Shown here: piece after piece, positions 44,904-54,247 of the stretch
How positions within the stretch are numbered: the stretch's first letter is position 1
Layout: each line of letters starts with the position of its first letter
Assembly (NCBI GenBank): GCA_030825115.1
Contig: JAPJQL010000019.1
Span: forward strand, 1-64,000
Origin: Lachnospiraceae bacterium
GTDB lineage: Bacteria; Bacillota; Clostridia; Lachnospirales; Lachnospiraceae
Length of the DNA stretch: 64,000 nucleotides
Reading direction: 5' to 3'
Program-made: the position numbers and the translations under genes
The notes under the pieces: generated by a model
The model's database searches: none
Seen by the model: the letters and a program-made list of their open reading frames with translations, nothing else
Told to the model about the DNA's origin: nothing

Positions 44904-46772
44904 ATGAGAAAATTAGCATTAAGTGACGAAATACTGCTGTCGATCCAGCAGCCCGCCCGCTATATCGGGGGCGAGATGAACATGGTGACGAAAGACCCGC
45001 AGAAGGTCGATGTCAGATTTGCCATGTGTTTCCCGGACGTTTACGAGATTGGTATGTCCCATCTGGGAATGCAGATCCTTTACGATATGTTCAACCGCAG
45101 GGAAGACGTTTACTGCGAACGGGTATTTTCCCCTTGGACTGACCTGGACGAGGTGATGCGAAAGAAGCATATCCCGCTGTTTGCCTTAGAGTCCCAGGAT
45201 CCGGTCCGGGATTTTGACTTTTTGGGGATTACGCTGCAGTATGAGATGTGTTACACCAATATTCTCCAGATTCTGGATTTGAGCGGAATCCCGCTCCACG
45301 CGGAGGACCGTTTTGAGAAGGACCCGATCGTCATCGGCGGCGGTCCATGCGCCTACAATCCAGAGCCGCTGGCGCCGTTTTTCGACCTGTTCTATATCGG
45401 CGAAGGCGAAACCGTGTACTTTGATCTGCTGGACCTGTATAAGGAAGTGAGGAGCGCAGGAGGAAGCCGTCAGGATTTCCTTCTCAGAGCGGCAGGCATT
45501 CCGGGAATCTATGTACCCGCATTTTATGACGTGGCTTATCAGGAGGACGGCACGATCGCCTCGTTCACGCCAAACCGGGAGGGGGTTCCGGAGAAGATCA
45601 CCAAGGAGCTGGTGCTCAACATGGACGACGCCACCTACATTGAAAACCCGCTGGTTCCATTTATCAAAGTTACCCAGGACAGGGTGGTTCTGGAGATCCA
45701 GAGGGGCTGTATCCGCGGCTGCAGATTCTGCCAGGCGGGCAACGTATACCGGCCGCTGAGAGAGCACAGCCTGGAATACTTAAAGGACTATGCTTATAAG
45801 ATGCTCAAAAGCACGGGACATGAGGAAATCTCCTTAAGCTCCCTCAGCTCCAGCGACTATACCCATCTGGAAGGGCTTGTAAACTTTCTGATCGATGAGT
45901 TTAAAGGGAAAGGGGTCAATATCTCCCTGCCGTCGCTGCGGATCGACGCGTTTTCTCTGGACGTCATGAGCAAAGTCCAGGATGTGAAAAAGAGCAGCCT
46001 GACCTTTGCGCCGGAAGCCGGTTCCCAGCGTCTGCGCGACGTGATCAACAAGGGATTGACGGAGGAAGTGATATTAAAAGGCGCTGCCGATGCATTCCAC
46101 GGCGGATGGAACCGTGTGAAGCTGTATTTCATGCTGGGGCTTCCGACCGAGACCGTGGAGGACATGGAGGGGATCGCCCTGCTGTCCAACAAAGTGGCGG
46201 AAACTTATTATGATGAGATTCCAAAGGAACAGCGAAACGGAAGAGTACAGGTTGTGGCAAGCTCCTCCTTTTTCGTTCCGAAGCCGTTTACCCCGTTCCA
46301 GTGGGCTAAGATGTGCACCAAAGAAGAGTTTTTGGAGCGGGCCTATATCGTGCGGAATAAGTTCAAAGAAATGCTGAATTATAAGAGCCTCAAATACAAC
46401 TGGCATGAAGCCGACCTGACCGTGTTGGAGGGCGTCCTCGCCCGCGGTGACCGGAAGGTGGCGGCAGTGCTGGAAGAAGCTTACCGGAAAGGGGCGCTTT
46501 ACGACTCCTGGTCCGAGCATTTCCACAATGAAATCTGGATGGATGCCTTTGAAAGCTGCGGCGTGGATCTCAGCTTTTACACGACAAGGGAGCGCGGGCT
46601 GGATGAGATATTCCCATGGGATTTTATCGATGCCGGCGTGACAAAGGAATTTTTAAAGAGGGAATGGCTGAATGCCATCAGCGAGAAAGTGACGCCAAAC
46701 TGCCGGCAGAGATGCTCCGGCTGCGGCGCAAAAGGATTTGGAGGAGGTGTCTGCTTTGAAGATCAGAATTAA
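44904..46772 (+). CDS. TIGR03960-type B12-binding radical SAM protein
   Basis: 622 residues. The N-terminal B12-binding-like domain (MCFPDVYEIGMSHLGMQILYD) precedes a radical SAM core with Cys269-x3-Cys273-x2-Cys276 (RGCIRGCRFCQAG). A Cys-rich C-terminal tail (CRQRCSGCGAKGF) may bind another metal or cluster. This family regularly sits beside the TIGR03936 partner and RNase G in Clostridia, exactly as here. The substrate is unknown. The 3' end overlaps the next gene. Confidence 0.92.
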   Translation: MRKLALSDEILLSIQQPARYIGGEMNMVTKDPQKVDVRFAMCFPDVYEIGMSHLGMQILYDMFNRREDVYCERVFSPWTDLDEVMRKKHIPLFALESQDPVRDFDFLGITLQYEMCYTNILQILDLSGIPLHAEDRFEKDPIVIGGGPCAYNPEPLAPFFDLFYIGEGETVYFDLLDLYKEVRSAGGSRQDFLLRAAGIPGIYVPAFYDVAYQEDGTIASFTPNREGVPEKITKELVLNMDDATYIENPLVPFIKVTQDRVVLEIQRGCIRGCRFCQAGNVYRPLREHSLEYLKDYAYKMLKSTGHEEISLSSLSSSDYTHLEGLVNFLIDEFKGKGVNISLPSLRIDAFSLDVMSKVQDVKKSSLTFAPEAGSQRLRDVINKGLTEEVILKGAADAFHGGWNRVKLYFMLGLPTETVEDMEGIALLSNKVAETYYDEIPKEQRNGRVQVVASSSFFVPKPFTPFQWAKMCTKEEFLERAYIVRNKFKEMLNYKSLKYNWHEADLTVLEGVLARGDRKVAAVLEEAYRKGALYDSWSEHFHNEIWMDAFESCGVDLSFYTTRERGLDEIFPWDFIDAGVTKEFLKREWLNAISEKVTPNCRQRCSGCGAKGFGGGVCFEDQN

Positions 46773-47466
46773 ATTTGCCAAAGAGGGCGCCATGAAATTT
46801 ATCGGTCATCTGGATGTGATGCGGTATTTCCAGAAGGTGATGCGGAAAGCCGACGTGGATATCCGCTACAGCGAGGGATTCAGCCCTCACCAGATTATGT
46901 CGTTTGCCGCGCCCCTCGGCGTCGGCCTGACCAGCCGGGGTGAATATGTGGACATCGAAGTGCTGAGCACCGATTCCTCTGCCGAGATGCTAAAGCGGAT
47001 CAATGCCGTTATGGTGGAAGGAATGGAAGCGCTGAGCTACAAGCGGCTGCCGGACCAGGCGGCTAATGCCATGTCCATCGTGGCAGCTGCAGATTACACC
47101 GTGGTCTTTCGGGAGGAATATGCCCCCAAAGACTGGGACGATTTTGTGGCCGGACTGGATACCTGGCTGGCACAGGACAAAATCCTTATTATGAAAAAGA
47201 CGAAAAAGGGCGAGAAGGAGATGGATATCCGTCCGCTGATCTATCACCTGTCGGCAGACGGGAAAGAGATCCGGATGCAGATTGCGACAGGAAGCGCGGC
47301 AAACTTAAAGCCATCCATGATCATTCAGGCATATATGGAGAGCCGTGGGATGGAACTTGCCCCGTTTGCCCTGATGGTACAGAGAGAAGAAGTCTACGCC
47401 GATCTTGGGGATGAAAACGCCCATAAATTCTGTCCGCTTGACGGCCTGGGGGAAGACATTGAATAA
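46756..47466 (+). CDS. TIGR03936-type radical-SAM-linked protein
   Basis: About 236 residues beginning (TTG start) LKIRIKFAKEGAMKFIGHLDVMRYFQ, the diagnostic N-terminus of this family. In some bacteria the same domain is fused to the radical SAM protein, implying a direct partnership. The function is unknown. The TTG at 46756 is chosen because GAGGAGGT (46741-46748) lies 7 bases upstream; TTG 46738 and GTG 46747 are in frame but lack or sit inside that site. The gene overlaps both neighbours. Confidence 0.88.
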   Translation: MKIRIKFAKEGAMKFIGHLDVMRYFQKVMRKADVDIRYSEGFSPHQIMSFAAPLGVGLTSRGEYVDIEVLSTDSSAEMLKRINAVMVEGMEALSYKRLPDQAANAMSIVAAADYTVVFREEYAPKDWDDFVAGLDTWLAQDKILIMKKTKKGEKEMDIRPLIYHLSADGKEIRMQIATGSAANLKPSMIIQAYMESRGMELAPFALMVQREEVYADLGDENAHKFCPLDGLGEDIE

Positions 47467-48649
47467 ACTGGTTATCACAAGGCGGGATGGACGTATCCTG
47501 ACGGCGCTGCTCGATGAGGGCGTCGTTCAGGAACTGAGCCTGGAGGAGGATACATCCATTCTTGGAAATATTTATATCGGAAAAGTAAAAAACGTGGTGA
47601 AGAATCTGAATTCCGCGTTTGTTGATTTTGGGGAGGGACGCACCGGTTACTACAGCCTGACAGAAAATCCGGTATCGATCCATACCACGGGAGCGAGCCG
47701 TTCTTTAAAGAGCGGGGATGAGATCGTGGTCCAGGTAGCCAAGGATGCGGTCAAGACGAAGGACCCGGTCCTCACCGCCAATCTGAATTTTGCCGGCAGA
47801 TATGCGGTGCTCACGGCGGGAAAGACGGTCATCGGCTTTTCGTCCAAGATCGCAGACAAAGAATGGAAGGAAGCTTTAAAGCCGAAACTGGAAGCGCTTA
47901 CAGAAGGGCAGGCAGGGCTTATCATCCGGACAAATGCCTACCGCACCGACCAGGATGCCCTGATGCGGGAGATTGCCCATCTGATGGAGGAATACCGGAA
48001 AGTCTGCTCGGATGCCCCGTACCGTACCTGCTACAGCCTTTTGTATCAGGCGCAGCCGGGCTATATCGGAAGCCTGAACAGCTGCCCGGAAGGGACGATC
48101 GACGGGATTGTGACGGATGAGGATGAGATTTACGAGAACTTAAACCGTTATCTTCAGACATATCAGCCAGAGCTGCTGGGTCTTTTGACAAAATATTCAG
48201 ACCCGCTTGTCTCCCTGACAAACCTCTATGGGCTGGAAACGGCGCTGGAACATGCCTGCCAGAAGCGTGTATGGCTGAAATCCGGCGGTTATCTCGTGAT
48301 CGAACAGACGGAGGCCATGGTGGTCATCGATGTGAACACCGGCAAGTATTCCGGCAAAAAGAGCCAGGATGAGGCGATTCGCAGAATCAATCTGGAGGCC
48401 GCCCGGGAGATATGCCGCCAGCTCAGGCTCAGAAATCTCTCAGGCATCATCATGGTTGATTTCATCGATATGAAGGACGATGAGGATAAGATCCTCCTGA
48501 TGGATACCTTAAAGCGTCATGCCATAAAAGATCCGGTCAAGACTACCGTCATCGATATGACGCCTTTGGGGCTGGTGGAGCTCACAAGAAAGAAAGGACG
48601 CCGGCCGCTCGCCGAGCAGATTGGAAGGACAAAGGAGAAGGATTCATGA
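47459..48649 (+). CDS. Ribonuclease G/E family, short form lacking the zinc link
   Basis: 396 residues. The N-terminal S1 domain (ILGNIYIGKVKNVVKNLNSAFVDFGEGRTGYY) is followed by the DNase-I-like catalytic core with its acidic residues in VVIDVNTGK and IIMVDFIDMKDD. The protein stops at GLVELTRKKGRRPLAEQIG, just where E. coli RNase G continues into its CPxC zinc link and C-terminal dimer domain. The start is a TTG (47459) overlapping the previous stop, with GGGGGAAG upstream. It is probably an endoribonuclease in rRNA or mRNA processing. It overlaps trkA by 4 bases. Confidence 0.88.
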   Translation: MNKLVITRRDGRILTALLDEGVVQELSLEEDTSILGNIYIGKVKNVVKNLNSAFVDFGEGRTGYYSLTENPVSIHTTGASRSLKSGDEIVVQVAKDAVKTKDPVLTANLNFAGRYAVLTAGKTVIGFSSKIADKEWKEALKPKLEALTEGQAGLIIRTNAYRTDQDALMREIAHLMEEYRKVCSDAPYRTCYSLLYQAQPGYIGSLNSCPEGTIDGIVTDEDEIYENLNRYLQTYQPELLGLLTKYSDPLVSLTNLYGLETALEHACQKRVWLKSGGYLVIEQTEAMVVIDVNTGKYSGKKSQDEAIRRINLEAAREICRQLRLRNLSGIIMVDFIDMKDDEDKILLMDTLKRHAIKDPVKTTVIDMTPLGLVELTRKKGRRPLAEQIGRTKEKDS

Positions 48650-50001
48650 AGATTATCATTGTAGGTTGTGGAAAGGTAGGTCTTACCCTGACCGAACAGT
48701 TGAATCATGAAGGACATGATATCACAGTGATCGACAAGGACGGAGGAAAACTCCGCTCCGTTACGGACAATATCGACGTCATGGGCGTAGAAGGCAACGG
48801 TGCGATCTATCAGGTACAGATGGAGGCGGGAATCAGGGAGACGGATCTTCTGATTGCCACCACCAATTCGGATGAACTGAATATGCTGTGCTGCCTGATC
48901 GCAAAAAAAGCAGGCAACTGCCATACCATTGCCCGAATCCGAAATCCCGAATATGCCAATGAGATCCGTTATATCAGGGAGGAGCTGAACCTGTCTATGG
49001 CAATCAACCCGGAGCTTGCGGCGGCGACCGAAATCTCCCGCCTGCTCAAGTTCCCGTCCGTGATCAAGATCGACACCTTTGCCAAGGGGCGGGTGGAGCT
49101 GATGAAATTCATCGTTCCGGACCACTCGGTGCTGCACAATATGCAGGTCTATGAAGTATCCCAGCGGCTGCGCTGCAACGTGCTGATCTGCGCGGTGGAA
49201 CGTGGCTCTGAAGTTGTCATCCCGGATGGAAGCTTCCGTATGCAGTATGGAGATAAGATTTCCTTTATCGCATCCCCGGCTGAGGCGACGGCCTTCTTCC
49301 ACCAGGTCGGTATCGAGAACAACAGCGTCAAGACGGCGATGTTTGTCGGTGGCGGAAAGATCACGTATTATCTTGCCAAGATGCTGGAAGAGACCAATAT
49401 CAAAATCAAGATCATAGAGCAGGATTTTGGCCGCTGCAACGAGTTGAGCGAGCTGCTTCCAAAGGCGATGATCATCCACGGAGACGGCTCCAACCAGCAG
49501 CTTCTGCTGGAAGAGGGGATCCAGCAGACGGAAGCCTTTGCATCCCTGACCGGTTTCGACGAGGAGAACATCATGCTTTCCCTTTATGCGGCAAGCGTTT
49601 CCAAAACAAAGCTCATAACAAAAATCAACCGGATCGCGTTTGAAGATGTCATCAGCCAGATGAATCTTGGCAGCATCATCTACCCGAAGCTGATCACTGC
49701 AGACAGTATCGTCCGCTATGTCCGGGCGATGCAGAATTCAATGGGAAGCAACGTGGAGACGTTATATAAGATCGTGGCAAACAAGGTGGAGGCGCTGGAG
49801 TTCAGGGTGGGTCCGGATGCGCCGCTAGTGGGGATTCCCCTTGAAAAGCTGACGTTTAAGAATAACCTTCTGATCGCCTGTATCAACCGGAACGGCAAGA
49901 TCATTACCCCGCGCGGAAAAGATACGATCGAACCGCAGGATACGGTCATTGTCGTCACAACCCATTCCGGGCTGAACGACCTGAAAGATATTTTAGGGTA
50001 A
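48646..50001 (+). CDS. trkA: Trk potassium transporter subunit TrkA
   Basis: 451 residues: two RCK units, each an NAD-binding Rossmann fold plus a TrkA-C domain. The first begins IIVGCGKVGLTLTEQL; the second begins near residue 228 (AMFVGGGKITYYLAKML). It gates the TrkH channel encoded 15 bases downstream according to NAD(H)/ATP state. Full length for the duplicated form. Confidence 0.95.
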   Translation: MKIIIVGCGKVGLTLTEQLNHEGHDITVIDKDGGKLRSVTDNIDVMGVEGNGAIYQVQMEAGIRETDLLIATTNSDELNMLCCLIAKKAGNCHTIARIRNPEYANEIRYIREELNLSMAINPELAAATEISRLLKFPSVIKIDTFAKGRVELMKFIVPDHSVLHNMQVYEVSQRLRCNVLICAVERGSEVVIPDGSFRMQYGDKISFIASPAEATAFFHQVGIENNSVKTAMFVGGGKITYYLAKMLEETNIKIKIIEQDFGRCNELSELLPKAMIIHGDGSNQQLLLEEGIQQTEAFASLTGFDEENIMLSLYAASVSKTKLITKINRIAFEDVISQMNLGSIIYPKLITADSIVRYVRAMQNSMGSNVETLYKIVANKVEALEFRVGPDAPLVGIPLEKLTFKNNLLIACINRNGKIITPRGKDTIEPQDTVIVVTTHSGLNDLKDILG

Positions 50002-50016
50002 GGAGCTGGTGGAGAG

Positions 50017-51456
50017 ATGAATATCAGAATTGTATTATATTTTCTTGGCTGGGTCCTGAACATCGAAGCCATTTTTATGCTCCTTCCCTGTGCGGTGGCG
50101 CTTGTCTATGGAGAGGTCAGCGGATTTTATTTTCTCGCCATCGGGCTGGTATGCGGCGCGCTTGGCTGGCTGTGCTCCCATAAAAAACCGGTCAATACCA
50201 TATTTTATGCAAGAGAAGGATTTGTATCGGTGGCTCTTTGCTGGATCGTGCTCAGCTTTTTTGGGGCTCTGCCATTTTACCTGAGCAGGGAGATTCCTCA
50301 GTTTGAAAATGCCCTGTTTGAGGTCATCTCCGGGTTCACGACGACGGGGGCCAGCATCCTGACGGATGTGGAGGCGCTCAGCAAATGTATGCTGATGTGG
50401 AGAAGCTTTACCCACTGGATCGGCGGCATGGGCGTGCTGGTCTTTATCCTGGCCGTGCTTCCCCTTGCGGGCGGCTACAATATCCATATCATGAGGGCAG
50501 AGAGCCCCGGCCCATCCGTGGGGAAACTGGTCCCCAAGGTCAAGGCCACGGCGAAGATCCTCTATATGATATACTTTTTCATGACGGTCGTGCAGATCCT
50601 GCTTCTGTTGTTTGGCGGCATGCACTGGTTTGACGCCCTCGCGATCGGTTTTGGAACGGCAGGCACAGGAGGATTTGGTGTGCTGAACGACAGCCTGGGT
50701 TCTTATACCACGTACCAGCAGGCGGTCACCACCATATTTATGATCTTGTTTGGCGTCAATTTCAATATTTACTACCTGTTTTTGATCAGGAAGCCAAAAG
50801 ATGCCTTCCGTTCGGAAGAGGTGCGGGCTTATCTGGGGATTATCTTCATCAGCATCCTGCTGATCGCATGGAATACGAGAGGATTCTATACCAATATCCT
50901 GCAGGCGCTGCATCACGGGGCATTTCAGGTGGCATCCATCATCACGACGACCGGTTTTTCCACGGTGGACTTTGATCTGTGGCCGGCATTTTCAAAGACG
51001 ATCCTGGTGTGTCTGATGTTTGTCGGCGCGTGTGCGGGCAGCACGGGCGGCGGCATCAAGGTTTCCCGGATCGCGATCGCCATAAAGACGGTGCAGAAAG
51101 AACTTTCTTTCCTGATTCACCCGCGGAGCGTAAAGGTTCTGAAGTTCGAAGGAAAGACGATCGAGCATACGGTACTGCGCTCCATCAACACGTACCTGAT
51201 CTCATATCTGCTGATATTTGTCGGTTCGATCGTACTGATCAGTTTAGACAACTTCGACCCGACTACCAACTTTACCGCGGTGGCGGCGACGCTGAACAAT
51301 ATCGGGCCCGGGTTAAATGAGGTTGGACCGACCTGCAATTTCAGCATATTCAGCCCGTGGACCAAGTTTGTTTTGATGTTTGACATGCTTGCCGGACGTC
51401 TCGAACTGTTCCCGATGCTGCTTTTATTTTCACCGAAGACGTGGATGAAGGAATGA
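50017..51456 (+). CDS. trkH: Trk potassium uptake membrane subunit TrkH
   Basis: A 479-residue polytopic protein with the four pore-loop signature segments of the Trk/Ktr/HKT family: ISGFTTTGASIL, GTAGTGGFGVLN, SIITTTGFSTVDF and TLNNIGPGLNEVG. An SCTGG-like CAGSTGGGIKVSR loop is also present. It forms the K+ path gated by TrkA. A GGAGCTGGTGGAGAG site precedes the ATG. Confidence 0.96.
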   Translation: MNIRIVLYFLGWVLNIEAIFMLLPCAVALVYGEVSGFYFLAIGLVCGALGWLCSHKKPVNTIFYAREGFVSVALCWIVLSFFGALPFYLSREIPQFENALFEVISGFTTTGASILTDVEALSKCMLMWRSFTHWIGGMGVLVFILAVLPLAGGYNIHIMRAESPGPSVGKLVPKVKATAKILYMIYFFMTVVQILLLLFGGMHWFDALAIGFGTAGTGGFGVLNDSLGSYTTYQQAVTTIFMILFGVNFNIYYLFLIRKPKDAFRSEEVRAYLGIIFISILLIAWNTRGFYTNILQALHHGAFQVASIITTTGFSTVDFDLWPAFSKTILVCLMFVGACAGSTGGGIKVSRIAIAIKTVQKELSFLIHPRSVKVLKFEGKTIEHTVLRSINTYLISYLLIFVGSIVLISLDNFDPTTNFTAVAATLNNIGPGLNEVGPTCNFSIFSPWTKFVLMFDMLAGRLELFPMLLLFSPKTWMKE

Positions 51457-51490
51457 TCAGGGCGGTATGACCAGAACCGTAAATTTCTTG

Positions 51491-51519
51491 TTGACATACG
51501 TCAAAAGACATGCTATTAT
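51491..51519 (+). promoter_or_regulatory. Promoter of the rplU operon
   Basis: Perfect TTGACA at 51491-51496, 17-base spacer, TATTAT at 51514-51519. Confidence 0.75.
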
Positions 51520-51525
51520 ATATCA

Positions 51526-51603
51526 GTATGCCGCACAATGAGGTTGAAAAGCTCCCGTTCAGGGACACCGAAGTTGGCGAGTAATGATAATAGGAGGTGC
51601 CAT
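51526..51603 (+). promoter_or_regulatory. Probable L21 leader (ribosomal protein autoregulatory element)
   Basis: The short 5' leader between the rplU promoter and the L21 ATG begins with CCGCACAATGAGG and contains GAAAAGCTCCC and GGCGAG pairing segments before an AGGAGGTG site. Firmicutes rplU leaders carry a conserved structured RNA (L21 leader) in just this place. The match is by position and partial motif, not by model. Confidence 0.5.
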
Positions 51604-51912
51604 ATGTACGCAATTATTGCAACTGGTGGAAAACAGTACAAAGTAGCAGAAGGCGATATCATTAGGGTTGAAAAACTTGGTGTAGATGCCGGCGAGACCG
51701 TGACATTTGATCAGGTTCTTGCAGTGAACAACGGCGAGCTGTCCGTAGGATGCCCGACTGTAGCAGGAGCAACCGTTTCTGCAACCGTTGTGAAGGAAGC
51801 AAAAGCGAAGAAAGTTATTGTTTACAAGTATAAGAGAAAAACTGGATATCATAAGAAAAATGGTCACAGACAGCTCTATACTCAGGTTAAGATCGACAAG
51901 ATCAACGCATAA
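51604..51912 (+). CDS. rplU: 50S ribosomal protein L21
   Basis: 102 residues, standard length. It begins MYAIIATGGKQYKVAEGD and ends YKRKTGYHKKNGHRQLYTQVKIDKI, both typical of L21. AGGAGGTG precedes the start. First gene of the rplU-prp-rpmA set. Confidence 0.98.
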   Translation: MYAIIATGGKQYKVAEGDIIRVEKLGVDAGETVTFDQVLAVNNGELSVGCPTVAGATVSATVVKEAKAKKVIVYKYKRKTGYHKKNGHRQLYTQVKIDKINA

Positions 51913-51919
51913 TTAGATT

Positions 51920-52258
51920 ATGATTTGTGCAACCATTTTTGTAGATTCAGAGCAGTATATCGGAATTGAGATGTCGGGACATGCAGGGAATGCAGTGGAC
52001 CGTGTGGAAGGGCAGGAGCTGGTGTGCAGCGCAGTATCCGCACTGACCATCAACATGGCGAACAGCGTTGAGCAGTTCACGGACGATTCCTTTGAGGCAG
52101 ATATGGATGATGAAACCGGGTATTTCCGTTTTCGTTTTTCCTCTTCTGACGTTAGTTTTGGGTCGCAGCTCCTGATGAATTCTCTGGTGTCCGGATTACA
52201 GGATATCGAGGAGACATACGGGGAACCATATATCAAAATTCGATTTGAGGAGGTGTAA
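51920..52258 (+). CDS. prp: Ribosomal-processing cysteine protease Prp
   Basis: 112 residues with catalytic His21 (MSGHAG) and Cys36 (LVCSAVSAL), matching the essential Prp protease of Firmicutes. It removes the N-terminal extension of ribosomal protein L27. It lies between rplU and rpmA as usual, and the L27 encoded next carries the cleavable extension. Confidence 0.95.
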   Translation: MICATIFVDSEQYIGIEMSGHAGNAVDRVEGQELVCSAVSALTINMANSVEQFTDDSFEADMDDETGYFRFRFSSSDVSFGSQLLMNSLVSGLQDIEETYGEPYIKIRFEEV

Positions 52259-52552
52259 ATGATGTTTAAGATGAACCTTCAATTATTCGCTCATAAAAAA
52301 GGTGTTGGTTCTACCAAGAACGGTAGAGATTCCGAGTCCAAGAGACTGGGCGCCAAGAGAGCTGACGGTCAGTTTGTACTGGCAGGCAACATCCTGTACA
52401 GACAGCGCGGAACCAAGATCCATCCGGGTCTGAACGTGGGTCGCGGCGGTGATGATACCTTGTTCGCTACTGCAGACGGTGTCGTAAGATTTGAAAGAAA
52501 GGGCAGAGACAAAAAACAGGTTTCTGTATACCCAAGAACAATCAACGAATAA
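52259..52552 (+). CDS. rpmA: 50S ribosomal protein L27 with Prp-cleaved N-terminal extension
   Basis: 97 residues. Two tandem ATGs (52259, 52262) are possible; the second gives the family-typical MFKMNLQLF start. The extension NLQLF followed by AHKKGVGSTKNGRDSESKRLG matches the Prp cleavage site (after Phe), exposing the mature N-terminus that reaches the peptidyl-transferase centre. A strong GAGGAGGTG site overlaps the prp stop region. A terminator follows. Confidence 0.97.
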   Translation: MMFKMNLQLFAHKKGVGSTKNGRDSESKRLGAKRADGQFVLAGNILYRQRGTKIHPGLNVGRGGDDTLFATADGVVRFERKGRDKKQVSVYPRTINE

Positions 52553-52559
52553 TTTGACG

Positions 52560-52598
52560 GGCTTCATACTGATTAATTATTAGTATGAAGCCTTTTTT
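52560..52598 (+). terminator. Terminator after rpmA
   Basis: A perfect 11-bp stem GGCTTCATACT/AGTATGAAGCC (52560-52570 with 52582-52592) and TTTTTT tail. It separates the ribosomal protein genes from obg, whose own promoter is not obvious, so partial read-through is likely. Confidence 0.85.
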
Positions 52599-52619
52599 CA
52601 CTGAAAGGTTTGGTGTTTC

Positions 52620-53903
52620 ATGTTTGCAGACAGTGCAAAAATTTTTATCAAGTCCGGCAAGGGCGGCGACGGCCATGTCAGCTTCCGCCGGGAGCTTTAC
52701 GTCCCGGCAGGCGGTCCTGACGGCGGCGACGGCGGCAAGGGCGGAGATATCATCTTTGAAGTAGATGACGGTCTCAATACCCTGACTGACTTCCGCCATG
52801 TCCGGAAATATGTGGCAAAAGATGGAGAACAAGGCGGAAAGAAGCGGTGTCACGGAGCCAACGCGGAAAACCTGGTGGTAAAGGTGCCGGAAGGCACGGT
52901 CATCAAGGATTTTGAGTCCGGCAAGGTCATCGCGGATATGTCCGGTGAACATAGACGGGAAGTGATTTTACGGGGCGGGAAAGGCGGTCTTGGCAACATG
53001 AACTTCGCCACTCCCACGATGCAGGCTCCGAAATACGCCCAGCCGGGGCAGCCGGGGCATGAGCTCTGGGTGCTTTTGGAGCTGAAGGTGATCGCGGACG
53101 TCGGCCTGGTCGGCTTTCCGAATGTAGGCAAGTCCACCCTGCTGTCCCGCGTATCCAACGCAAAACCAAAGATAGCGAACTATCATTTTACGACGTTAAA
53201 CCCACATCTTGGCGTGGTAGACCTGGACGGAGGCGCAGGCTTTGTCATGGCGGATATCCCGGGGCTGATCGAGGGTGCATCCCAGGGCATCGGCCTGGGA
53301 CATGCCTTCTTAAAGCACATTGAGAGGACCAAGGTCCTGGTCCATGTGGTGGATGCCGCAGGGACAGAGGGGCGCGACCCGATCGCAGATATCCGTGCGA
53401 TCAATGCAGAGCTGGAAGCCTACAATCCAGAGCTTTTAAAACGCCCGATGGTGATTGCCGCCAACAAGATGGACGCCGTCTATTCGGAAGATGAAGATCC
53501 GGTGGAAATCCTGCGCCGGGAGTTTGAGCCGGACGGCATTGAGGTCTACCCGATTTCCGCAGTCAGCGGAAAGGGCGTAAAAGAACTGTTATATAAGGTA
53601 TACGAACTGCTCCAGACCGTGGACCGGGAACCAGTGATCTTTGAAAAAGAATTTGAGATCGAGTATGCCGGAGACCGGAACCTGCCTTACACGGTGGAAC
53701 AGGATGAAGAAGGCGTCTTCGTCGTGGAAGGTCCGCGGATCGAGAAGATGCTGGGCTATACAAACCTGGAGTCGGAAAAAGGCTTCCAGTTCTTCCAGAA
53801 GTTCTTAAAGGACAGCGGCATCCTGGACGACCTGGAGACAGCGGGGATTCAGGAAGGCGACACGGTACGGATGTACGGGCTTGCCTTTGATTATTACAAA
53901 TAA
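52620..53903 (+). CDS. obg: Obg/CgtA GTPase
   Basis: 427 residues. A Gly-rich OBG domain (1-158; VSFRRELYVPAGGPDGGDGG) is followed by a G domain with GFPNVGKST, DIPGLIEGASQGIGLG, NKMD and SAVSGKG, and a C-terminal OCT domain (about 340-427). It is an essential GTPase in 50S assembly, stress control and sporulation initiation. Confidence 0.97.
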   Translation: MFADSAKIFIKSGKGGDGHVSFRRELYVPAGGPDGGDGGKGGDIIFEVDDGLNTLTDFRHVRKYVAKDGEQGGKKRCHGANAENLVVKVPEGTVIKDFESGKVIADMSGEHRREVILRGGKGGLGNMNFATPTMQAPKYAQPGQPGHELWVLLELKVIADVGLVGFPNVGKSTLLSRVSNAKPKIANYHFTTLNPHLGVVDLDGGAGFVMADIPGLIEGASQGIGLGHAFLKHIERTKVLVHVVDAAGTEGRDPIADIRAINAELEAYNPELLKRPMVIAANKMDAVYSEDEDPVEILRREFEPDGIEVYPISAVSGKGVKELLYKVYELLQTVDREPVIFEKEFEIEYAGDRNLPYTVEQDEEGVFVVEGPRIEKMLGYTNLESEKGFQFFQKFLKDSGILDDLETAGIQEGDTVRMYGLAFDYYK

Positions 53904-53915
53904 GAGGAGATTACT

Positions 53916-54212
53916 ATGACAAGCAAGCAAAGGTCCTATCTGAAAGGGATTGCTATGACGACAGACCCTATTTTCCAGATAGGAAAGTCGAGTGTGACGC
54001 CGGAGATCACGGCAGCGATTGCAGAGGCTTTGGAGGCCCGGGAACTGATCAAGATCACCGTGCTGAAGAACTGCCTGGATGACGGGCATTCCATTGCGGA
54101 AGTGCTCGCAGAGAGGACGCATTCGGAGGTCGTTCAGGTGATCGGCAAGAAGATCGTGCTGTACAAGCCTGCGAAGGATGAGAAAAAACGTAAGATAGAG
54201 CTGCCAAAATAA
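53916..54212 (+). CDS. yhbY: YhbY/CRM-domain RNA-binding protein
   Basis: 98 residues, a single CRM domain: LTSKQ-like start (MTSKQRSYLKGIA), the GKSSVTPEI loop, LEARELIKITVL and VVQVIGKKIVLYK. It associates with pre-50S particles. It sits between obg and nadD as in many Firmicutes. Confidence 0.93.
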   Translation: MTSKQRSYLKGIAMTTDPIFQIGKSSVTPEITAAIAEALEARELIKITVLKNCLDDGHSIAEVLAERTHSEVVQVIGKKIVLYKPAKDEKKRKIELPK

Positions 54213-54247
54213 AGGCAGCAGGTTACCGGCAAAGGAGTGTTGTCAAG

